This document shows positions 17,299 through 23,868 of a DNA stretch of 64,000 bases, piece by piece. Source of the stretch: Paenibacillus durus (GTDB taxonomy: Bacteria; Bacillota; Bacilli; Paenibacillales; Paenibacillaceae); assembly GCF_000756615.1 (NCBI RefSeq), contig NZ_CP009288.1, forward strand, positions 992,001 through 1,056,000, read 5' to 3'. Under the pieces are notes generated by a model, which was given only the letters and a program-made list of their open reading frames with translations, did not search any database and was not told where the DNA came from. The translations under genes were made by a program, and so were the position numbers. Position 1 is the stretch's first letter. The number at the start of each line of letters is the position of its first letter.

Positions 17299-18078
17299 TT
17301 ATTTCAAATTCTGTAGGTAATCAATCATTTCGTAATCGCCATTCTGTTCCAGTGAGGATAGAACAATTTCAGGAGATCTCAAATATGAAAGTATCACATA
17401 TTCAACAGTTAATTGCTTATATTTCTCTAACGAGATGTCAAGCAACTTTACTGCTTCGGAGTGTTTCTCTTCATCGAGTTGGCCTTTTTTATACTCGGTT
17501 ATAAAATCCCCGTTCGCCTCATAGATGAATTCGATCATTTGTCTCATTGAATTTAAAAGCATTAGAAAAAATTGATCAACCTCTTGGGGAACAAAGATTC
17601 CCCCTATAAAGTTTGTAGCAGCTTTATTAGTATGGGCGTAGTTACTTAATTTGCTATACATTGCTTGAGAGGTTGTATTTCCATCAACAGCTATCCGTCT
17701 CTCCTTGGGTTTGATGCGGCCTGGACTCTCTCCTTTTAGCCAAGCTGATATCTTGTTTGGCTCATCTACAAAAAATTTAAGCAATGATGATAACTCTGTA
17801 TTATGCCTGAACAGAACGAGAAATTCATACTCCAATCCAAGGCATATCATTTTGTAGCAGCCGACCGAACTATTTAAGAATCGTTCTGTTAGATCCGTAT
17901 TTGCTAACTCTAATTCAGTTGAAATATTAGGAGATTTGATACAGCTTGTTAAATAAACAAGGTTGATTGTATCCCAGAATAACTGATCCCGATCTCCGAG
18001 ATATTCAAGGATCTCTGCATGTTTAGATTCGTCTTTGTATAATCCACTCACTTCAAATTTTTCAGGTATTTCTCTCAA
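17299..18078 (-). CDS. Unknown protein, head-to-head with NDT-like gene
   Basis: 259 residues, mostly helical; I do not recognise a family. It has a conserved-looking 'KLSNYAHTNKAATNF' segment in which the His could be functional (similar 'YxHxs' segments occur in helical domains of phage-defence and abortive infection proteins), but this is only suggestive. The TTG start at 18078 lacks a clear ribosome binding site, so the true start is uncertain. It is divergent from 18166-19029 and shares its 87-base upstream region, so co-regulation is likely. Confidence 0.6.
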   Translation of the reverse strand: MREIPEKFEVSGLYKDESKHAEILEYLGDRDQLFWDTINLVYLTSCIKSPNISTELELANTDLTERFLNSSVGCYKMICLGLEYEFLVLFRHNTELSSLLKFFVDEPNKISAWLKGESPGRIKPKERRIAVDGNTTSQAMYSKLSNYAHTNKAATNFIGGIFVPQEVDQFFLMLLNSMRQMIEFIYEANGDFITEYKKGQLDEEKHSEAVKLLDISLEKYKQLTVEYVILSYLRSPEIVLSSLEQNGDYEMIDYLQNLK

Positions 18079-18126
18079 TTGATATTAGCCCGCCTCTTTG
18101 CAGATTTTTATATGGAACTAAGTAAC

Positions 18127-18135
18127 TGGTATAAT
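18127..18135 (+). promoter_or_regulatory. Extended -10 promoter
   Basis: TGGTATAAT is an extended -10 box (TGNTATAAT). It sits 30 bases before ATG 18166 and rules out the longer frame that starts at 18079. Confidence 0.7.
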
Positions 18136-18165
18136 ATACCTATCACATGGGAAATGAGGATTGCT

Positions 18166-19029
18166 ATGCAAAATGATGAAAAAGTTTTAAACATAGGACT
18201 GGTTATGCCCATCGCTGCTATTGATGATTACTCAGCCGAACACTGGAAAGATGTAAAAAGCATCTTGGTGGAAGCTGTTTCAAACCTTCCAGGATATATT
18301 ACAGAAACCAAAATTGTAAGTGAAGGTGAAAGCATTGGACTAATACATAAAAGAATAGTTCAAGGTTTGTATAATTCGGATATAGTAATTTGTGATGTTA
18401 GCTGTAAGAATCCTAATGTTATGTTTGAACTTGGATTAAGATTGGCGTTCGATAAGCCGACGATTATTGTTAAGGATGATAGAACACCTTATTCATTCGA
18501 CACAGGTGTTATTGAACATTTAGAATATCCTAGAGATTTAAGGTTTAATAGAATTCTAGATTTTAAAGCACAATTAGCAAATAGAGTTCTTGCAACATAC
18601 GAGAATTCTAAATCCGATTCAGAATATTCCCCCTTTCTTAAAAGTTTTGGTACTTTTAAGATTGCAACAATTGAGCAGACGGAAACATCCGCTGACAGGC
18701 TGATATTAGAGACTGTTCTCGATGTTCAGACCCAAATTGCAGGGTTAAAATCAGAAATAAAATCAGAAATAAAAGTGGAAAGACAGGCAAGTAAAATTGT
18801 AAGTATTGATTTGGCTTCTCTTGCACTCGCCCTTCAATCCGAAGTATATATAGTTATGAGAGACACGAACAAAAACTGGAGGGATTTTTCTTATACAGAC
18901 TTGAGGAATATGATCTTAAGCCGAACTAAAATCGATATTGTGCTAAAAGCCAGTGAGCAGAATTTCCGAACCGCGATGTTGACGGTCTTGGAGTATATGG
19001 ATGATGTTTTGAGTTATGAAAAAAATTAA
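18166..19029 (+). CDS. Nucleoside deoxyribosyltransferase-like/TIR-like protein
   Basis: 287 residues from ATG 18166 (GAGG upstream, promoter just before). The N-terminal domain (about 1-150) has a Rossmann-like pattern: NIGLVMPIA, then HKRIVQGLYNSDIVICDVS, then NPNVMFELGLRLAFDKPTIIV. The Glu of the FELG motif corresponds to the catalytic Glu of the nucleoside 2-deoxyribosyltransferase/TIR-like fold. The C-terminal part is a coiled coil with a repeated SEIKSEIKVE run and an unknown helical end. Such N-glycosidase-like domains are frequent effectors of anti-phage systems; a defence role is inferred. Confidence 0.65.
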   Translation: MQNDEKVLNIGLVMPIAAIDDYSAEHWKDVKSILVEAVSNLPGYITETKIVSEGESIGLIHKRIVQGLYNSDIVICDVSCKNPNVMFELGLRLAFDKPTIIVKDDRTPYSFDTGVIEHLEYPRDLRFNRILDFKAQLANRVLATYENSKSDSEYSPFLKSFGTFKIATIEQTETSADRLILETVLDVQTQIAGLKSEIKSEIKVERQASKIVSIDLASLALALQSEVYIVMRDTNKNWRDFSYTDLRNMILSRTKIDIVLKASEQNFRTAMLTVLEYMDDVLSYEKN

Positions 19030-19088
19030 AACCTGATACACTGTTTGAACAATTATTGATGTGAATCTGATGTAAAAAATGATGTGAA

Positions 19089-19253
19089 ATGCACCTAACA
19101 GCCGACAACGTAGCACACTCCTCAATGAAAATCATTGATTCTGCGCGGTTTCTTGGCACTATAACAGAAGCCCTAATAATGGGGCAGTTACCCGCAGACG
19201 AGTCATGTGGAGAGTGTGGTGTTGATGTCAAGAAAAGATTAAGTTATATATGA
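19089..19253 (+). CDS. Possible small protein, 54 residues
   Basis: An open frame starting MHLTADNVAHSSMKIIDSA and containing a CGEC pair; its stop overlaps the neighbouring Nudix frame. No clear ribosome binding site is present. It may be the tail of a lost phage gene. Kept only as a possibility. Confidence 0.25.
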   Translation: MHLTADNVAHSSMKIIDSARFLGTITEALIMGQLPADESCGECGVDVKKRLSYI

Positions 19254-19282
19254 AGAAAACTTATATTAGGTGGCGTTTGGTT

Positions 19283-19750
19283 ATGATAAAAGATTGGCAC
19301 TTTAGAGACGAAACTTCCGTATGTCTTTTCAGAACAGTTGGTGTATTATTACGAAATAACAAAATTCTTGTTCAATGCGATGATGGTATATATGCCTTAC
19401 CTGGAGGGCATGTAAAAATTGGTGAAACGTCAGAAGAAACACTTATAAGAGAATACAAAGAGGAAACAGGGGCAAAAATTATATGTAACCGCCTTCTTTG
19501 GGTGGAAGAAACATTTTGGGCATGGGGCAATAAAGATGCTCATGGAATCGTTTTCTATTATCTAATTTCATTAGAAAACAACGCCGATATACCTGATGAC
19601 TATTTTATATCGCAAAAAGACAACTGCAATATTATGCTAAAATGGGTTTCGATAGAGGAAATGAAACAGCTACAAATTTATCCAACTTTCATCAAAGAAA
19701 AAATCGATAATATTCCAGATGGCATAGAACGCATTATTAGTTTTGAATAG
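19283..19750 (+). CDS. Nudix hydrolase
   Basis: 155 residues from ATG 19283, preceded by AGGTGG; an upstream ATG at 19250 lacks a site. The Nudix box is complete: GGHVKIGETSEETLIREYKE followed by ETGA, providing the metal-binding REYKEE residues. Nudix enzymes cleave nucleoside diphosphate-linked compounds. The substrate cannot be deduced. The C-terminal 'MLKWVSIEEMKQLQIYP' is typical of MutT-like members. Confidence 0.9.
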   Translation: MIKDWHFRDETSVCLFRTVGVLLRNNKILVQCDDGIYALPGGHVKIGETSEETLIREYKEETGAKIICNRLLWVEETFWAWGNKDAHGIVFYYLISLENNADIPDDYFISQKDNCNIMLKWVSIEEMKQLQIYPTFIKEKIDNIPDGIERIISFE

Positions 19751-19779
19751 CGTAAAACATCGGCGCACGATAGGTGCTA

Positions 19780-19995
19780 CGTAATAAACAAAAATCCACA
19801 TCTGAAAAGATGTGGTTATCCTTGGAGGCAAAAGGCCCTTCATTGGCAAAACGAACGTATTAGACGTTGGCTTCCCTCATTCGGGTGCAACAGGCGTTGA
19901 GCCTTTAGATCATGAAGCTCGCAGCGTGTGCAACCCTGTATCGATGCCAACAGAAGCCCTCACTTCATGCGTAAGCTAAGTGGGGGAGAGTTCAC
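19780..19995 (+). mobile_element. IS200/IS605 right-end remnant
   Basis: It contains the tail of a TnpB-like frame (GVEPLDHEARSVCNPVSM, ending TSCVS) and the right-end hairpin CCCTCACTT/AAGTGGGGGAG followed by GTTCAC. The intact TnpB element at 55366-56792 ends with the same hairpin design (CCCCCACTT/AAGTGGGGGAG, GTTCAA). The hairpin is the 3' part of an omega-RNA scaffold. Everything upstream, including the RuvC region, is missing. Confidence 0.65.
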
Positions 19996-20003
19996 CCTAT
20001 AAA

Positions 20004-20344
20004 TCATGGAACAATTTAAATCGGACTTGAAGGGACTGGTGAATCTCAAGTTAAGAAATCAGATTGATGAGGCCGTATACAGTGAAGAAAACGTGAGAAT
20101 CTCAAGTGAGCTGAACGAACTTCGGCAACAGAAAATCCTGCTGAAGAAGGATAACGACCACAAGATACAAATCAAGGATCGTGTAGATGAAATAATTCAG
20201 GTATTAAGTTTACGGCAAGATGTACTGATACAATTTGATGATAACCTATTCAATGCGTTGGTGGAGAAGATAACCATTCTCTCACCAGCGCTTTATTTTT
20301 TTACCAAGAAGAGCGGCTTGAACATAGACGAAATCTTGAACTAA
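20004..20344 (+). pseudogene. 3' fragment of a large serine recombinase
   Basis: About 112 residues homologous to the C-terminal coiled-coil part of the 3917-5539 recombinase (QFKSDLKGLVNLKLRNQIDE, then LSLRQDVLIQFDDNLFNALV), with roughly nine in ten residues shared. The catalytic, recombinase and zinc-ribbon domains are absent. The left junction abuts the IS605 right end. The nucleotide similarity continues into the convergent small gene at 20356-20643, so this is a truncated second copy of the same two-gene unit. Confidence 0.85.
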
Positions 20345-20355
20345 CGAAGTATAGG

Positions 20356-20643
20356 CTAACGAACATTTGCGGGTTGCATGACGGGAAGGATTAAGCGAAT
20401 CCCGTACTTGACTCCTTCGATATAGATCGACTGCTTGTGCTGGCTTTGCTGATATCCCATCACTTCTTCCCATTCCGATAACAAATGCTGAATTTCATCA
20501 CTTTGGCGATTTTTGAATTGCTCGAATTGAGTAAATAGGAGCTCGTCATCTGGCGAACATGAAGCCTGTTGTTCACTAGCGAGTTCTAATTCGTAAAATC
20601 GCTTGCGTAACGCTTCCTGAAGCCAATCCGGCCAATCTGACAT
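20356..20643 (-). CDS. Small DUF6809-like protein, intact copy
   Basis: 95 residues from ATG 20643, preceded by GGAGGGGGAG. The helical protein begins MSDWPDWLQEALRKRF and has the segment DEIQHLLSEWEEVMGYQQSQ, then a hydrophobic 'GVKYGIRLILPV' helix. The overall design resembles DUF6809 proteins found next to Firmicute serine recombinases, but the family name is tentative. It is convergent with the recombinase fragment. Its leader (GTTAACTCTGATGGG region, 20678-20705) is conserved with 7200-7245. Confidence 0.65.
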   Translation of the reverse strand: MSDWPDWLQEALRKRFYELELASEQQASCSPDDELLFTQFEQFKNRQSDEIQHLLSEWEEVMGYQQSQHKQSIYIEGVKYGIRLILPVMQPANVR

Positions 20644-20792
20644 ATTGTACTCCCCCTCCTGTGGTTGGAATGTGTGAATGTTAACTCTGATGGGAGTAGA
20701 TGGCAAGTTGTGTTTTGTTTAAAGACCTGTTGGTACTGTGTAATTTTTAAAATGAATATTGTTGGCTTGTTCGCTATTACCTTACTCTTTAA
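20644..20792. other. Leader of small gene and spacer
   Basis: 20644-20710 is the conserved leader of the minus-strand small gene. 20711-20792 shows nothing recognisable. Confidence 0.5.
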
Positions 20793-20932
20793 TTTTGGGC
20801 ATGCAAAAAAGCTCATTCCTAACTCATGATTCAAGTTGGAATAAGCCTTTGAAAGTTTATCAAGTGGTTGTCAAGTTGTTTTGTGTTTGGTTTGTTGTTG
20901 TATTGTACGATCTTGTTGTTAGGCCTGTAAAC
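20793..20932 (-). repeat. Type II 3' element, copy D
   Basis: About 140 bases, conserved with 35453-35581. On the minus strand it runs from a CCTAACAACAAGATCGTACA-like start, through a CTTGACAACC block, to the terminator GCTTATTCC/GGAATGAGC followed by TTTTTTGCATGCCC. Both copies follow the last gene of a toxin-immunity pair. It is unrelated in sequence to the type I element but holds the same position. Confidence 0.8.
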
Positions 20933-20968
20933 AGGTTTATACTAAAAAATCTCCTACTGACACTAATA

Positions 20969-21493
20969 TTAAGTGAAAACTCTACTCCATCCATATTTTT
21001 TTGTATTAAGCATATATTCTTTGACAGGTATAAAATTAGCACTGTTTAATTCAATAGATACATTCGATCTGGTTACTATAGATAAGTCACATCTACCGTA
21101 GGGCCATGCGAGAGTTCCCTCTACTTCATAAATATTTTTATCATCCCGTTGATATACATCACCCCAGGTTTTGTTTATTTTCATTAAGCTTTTATCTGGC
21201 CAACTTAGTTTGGGGTAAGGAGGCTCCTTACTAAATAATTCGACTTCTATGTTTCCACCAGTAACATCATGAAATGTGAGCCTAGAGTAGCCTGAAACAT
21301 AAATATCATCATTGAAGGGTTTAGTATATTCAGTTAATCCATACGCTTCTAAACCATATACACTAATAGGTAGAGTTATCCCCCAGACATCTAGTACCAA
21401 CTTAGTAGAAGACATTGAAGGGTAATCAATGTTTATTGTGGATTCACCCAAATAAATCAACTCAAATCTTTCATTGGAAATATTTAATATCAA
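20969..21493 (-). CDS. Immunity protein for orphan methyltransferase-like toxin (putative)
   Basis: A 174-residue beta-rich protein with TTG start; AAGGAGG lies ten bases upstream inside the end of the toxin frame, only two bases separate the genes. The protein has no signal peptide and no family that I recognise. Its position directly after the 21496-21939 toxin end and directly before a type II 3' element matches the other toxin-immunity pairs here. Confidence 0.6.
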   Translation of the reverse strand: MILNISNERFELIYLGESTINIDYPSMSSTKLVLDVWGITLPISVYGLEAYGLTEYTKPFNDDIYVSGYSRLTFHDVTGGNIEVELFSKEPPYPKLSWPDKSLMKINKTWGDVYQRDDKNIYEVEGTLAWPYGRCDLSIVTRSNVSIELNSANFIPVKEYMLNTKKYGWSRVFT

Positions 21494-21495
21494 GT

Positions 21496-21939
21496 TTATT
21501 TCAACCTCCTTAAAATTACTTCTAATTGTTTACTTAATGCCTTCTCACTGAAAGCATCACCGCTAGTTGTTTTCTGAGTTCCAAACATTAAATCATCTGA
21601 AGCCTTCCCTTTGCTTACCAATTCAAAACCGTATTTCGAAAGCTCCTCATCATTCATTTTATATATTTTGCTGAAATAAGGGTTTTTCTCTCCACCTACT
21701 ATTTTCAGTAAGCCTCCTGGCTCGATTACTCGTGGAATATCACCTTCAAGAGCATTATAACCATGTGGATTTTGCACAATTACCTCTGCCTGTGAACCTG
21801 TTTTGATTCCAACCAAGTTATTGGCATCCATTACTTCAACACCCTCAGCTCGTGGATCAATATCCCCATTCCTGTATCCTGGTCGAGGGTTATCTCCTGC
21901 ACCTACATTTAGCCTATTACTTTCATCAAGTTTTCCCAT
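21496..21939 (-). CDS. Orphan toxin end with methyltransferase-like fold
   Basis: 147 residues. RLNVGAGDNPRPGY fits motif I of class I SAM-dependent methyltransferases, followed by an acidic NGDIDP strand end, a 'VEVMDANNL' motif, 'EVIVQNPHGYN' (motif IV-like) and 'RVIEPGGLLKIVGG' (motif V/VI-like). The frame begins without a clear ribosome binding site and is cut off from any VgrG part by the IS110-like gene, so it looks like an orphan C-terminal toxin module. What it would modify is unknown. An enzyme unrelated to toxin function is possible, but the immunity-like gene and 3' element argue for a toxin. Confidence 0.55.
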   Translation of the reverse strand: MGKLDESNRLNVGAGDNPRPGYRNGDIDPRAEGVEVMDANNLVGIKTGSQAEVIVQNPHGYNALEGDIPRVIEPGGLLKIVGGEKNPYFSKIYKMNDEELSKYGFELVSKGKASDDLMFGTQKTTSGDAFSEKALSKQLEVILRRLK

Positions 21940-22009
21940 CCTCTAAGTAGTAATCTTAAACTCTACAAAAGGAAAGGCGGCAACTGTTTTACCAATTACC
22001 ACCATTATA

Positions 22010-22909
22010 TCAGCTTGCTTGACGCTCTGTTAGAATTGCCGCCGCCCGATACTCTGTCTTGTTCTTCATCATGCTGTAGATGATGTTTACAAGCCTTCTC
22101 ATGACGCATATGAGGGCATGCTTCTTTGTCTTGCCTTCTGCTAGCTTCCGTTGGTAGAACTCGTAGAACAAGGGATTACGCTGTCCCTTGTTCTTTCCTT
22201 TTGCAACTTGGATTTGCTGTACGGCTAGGTTATGGAAAATGCCGTTCAGCACTCGGTTTCCTTGACCGCTTGCTTGGTCTTTGCCCTTGCCGCCCGAACT
22301 AAACCGGACAGGGGCGATTCCTGCAAAACGGGCTAACTTGTCGGCATTGGAGAATCGACGAATATCTCCGATTTCAGCGACCAGTTCTCCCGCTGTAACG
22401 GTGCTAATTCCATCCATCGACTCTAGCTTGTAATCAGTCTGTTCCAATACCTTCCGAAGCTGTTCCTCGATTTGCTTGATGAGTTCCCGACTTCTCCGCA
22501 TATCCTTAACCATGTTGACGATGAGGAAATCCCTGTATTCTTGGAAGTTCCTCTTTGTCTCGCCATCCTGCTTCACCAATTCCAGTATTTCTCCTGCCTT
22601 TCGGGTTGAGCAGGTGTTATGACTCGCTTTGCGTAGACGTTCTACTGATTTGGAACTGCATCCAACATTTCGGGCAATCATCTCAATGGTGGGGTAGCAC
22701 TGGCTCTGGTCGCTCATATACGCGACAATATCGACGAGAATCAACTTTTCGTATTGGCTTAAGCCGTAACAGCGATGGATTTTATGCGGCAGAATTGTAT
22801 ATCCTTTGTGATGTCCTGTAAAGTTGCTTTCCTTGGCAACTTCGTCCATGTACGCATTAGCGGCTTTGTTATTCTTAGTCAACCAGAAGTCGTTGTACTT
22901 CGTTTTCAT
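22010..22909 (-). pseudogene. Chimeric HTH_36 / IS110 transposase C-terminal ORF
   Basis: A 299-codon open frame from ATG 22909 (AAGGG upstream). Residues 1-92 match a helix-turn-helix_36-type domain (GLSQYEKLILVDIVAYMSD, then IARNVGCSSKSVERL), as in phage and plasmid replication proteins. From about residue 93 it is the C-terminal part of an IS110-family transposase: coiled coil, then LESMDGISTVTAGELVAEIG, 'FAGIAPVRFSSGGKGK', and a final 'ALICVMRRLVNIIYSMM'. The N-terminal DEDD RuvC-like domain is absent, so it cannot catalyse recombination. It is an in-frame fusion made by insertion or deletion. Confidence 0.75.
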
Positions 22910-23212
22910 ATGCAATCCCTTCCTTCTTGTGTAGTTATGCCGCCCTCGGCGGCTGTGGAGTAAGGAAGGCGGCTAGCCTGAACGTATCCTTACCTGTTTT
23001 CTATATCAACTGGTCGTCACCAGATTGTTCGTTCACGATAACCATCGCGGCAAGTAGCCAGATTGTTGCGGACAATTTGCAGATAAGTCCTGACAATATT
23101 ATTAGTCGGGCTATCCTAACTTTTTGTTGCGATGGCTTAGACAGCTTATCTATCGGGGCGGCGTATTCTACAATTGCTTAGCATTTTGAAAAACCGCAAG
23201 ATAACGAAGATA
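22910..23212. other. Upstream region of chimeric ORF
   Basis: The ribosome binding site for the chimeric frame is at the left edge. Inverted repeat GCCGCCCTCGGCGGC lies near 22941. No gene is supported. Confidence 0.4.
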
Positions 23213-23410
23213 ACAAAAAACAGGTCAATCATGGTGGTATCTGACCATAATCGACCTGTTTTATGTAACGCTTTAGCGTTAATTAGGTTATGAAATTAAA
23301 GCATTTGATGTGCGTACAAACAAAATGACGAAATCTTCATACGGGTATTGCATGGGTTAGATGTGTTATTGGTTGAATGATGGGTTCATTCGTCACTGGG
23401 TAGCCCCCAC
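23213..23410 (-). repeat. Type I 3' element, copy B
   Basis: Same conserved blocks as copy A: minus-strand GGGGGCTACCCAGTG head, GAAGATTTCG, GTACGCACATCAAA, a TAACGC-loop-GCGTTA hairpin (with a compensated base change relative to copy A), and a terminator with CAGGTCGATTATGGT/ACCATGATTGACCTG and T tract at 23213-23258. It begins about 50 bases after the stop of the immunity gene. Confidence 0.85.
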
Positions 23411-23449
23411 ATGATTATGTTCGTAGCAACCACCTATACAACACTAAAA

Positions 23450-23857
23450 TTAATCAACTTTCAAACCTAAGATGTATTCTACTCTTGATTTAGTAGAATC
23501 GCTTGTCTCCCTGATTTTGTATTCATCTTTATTATTAATTAATTTTTTACAGATTTGAATGTCTTGCAACAGCTTTTCAATGTCATTTTTATCTATATAC
23601 TCTTCAAATTTAGTGTTTTCCAGATAACCATCCAATTTAGAATATATAAAATCAGCAATTTCTTTATATTTTAAACTCTCTATTGCAATAGAAACAAAAT
23701 ATAATGTTTTAGTAAACAAACTATCGTTTACTATTCTCCAATCTTCTTCCAAAGTTTTTGCTGAAACCTGCGCCACATTTAAACCTTCTTCTTCAATATA
23801 TTCCTCAAAGTCTAACACTATAGATGATTTTATTGATTCATAACTTGTCATGTTCAT
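23450..23857 (-). CDS. Immunity protein for deaminase toxin (putative)
   Basis: A 135-residue acidic, helical protein (FEEYIEEEGLNVAQVS, then FVSIAIESLKYKEIADFIYS) placed 11 bases after the deaminase toxin stop and before the type I 3' element. No signal peptide. A similarity to Imm3-like proteins is possible but not secure. The start could be one of several Met codons close to 23857; ATG 23857 gives ATGAACATGAC. Confidence 0.65.
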   Translation of the reverse strand: MNMTSYESIKSSIVLDFEEYIEEEGLNVAQVSAKTLEEDWRIVNDSLFTKTLYFVSIAIESLKYKEIADFIYSKLDGYLENTKFEEYIDKNDIEKLLQDIQICKKLINNKDEYKIRETSDSTKSRVEYILGLKVD

Positions 23858-23868
23858 ATCATCAGTCC

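Noticed and set aside
18079..18165. Upstream ATG-like start of the NDT-like gene
   Set aside because: It lies before the extended -10 box at 18127-18135, while ATG 18166 has GAGG at the right distance.
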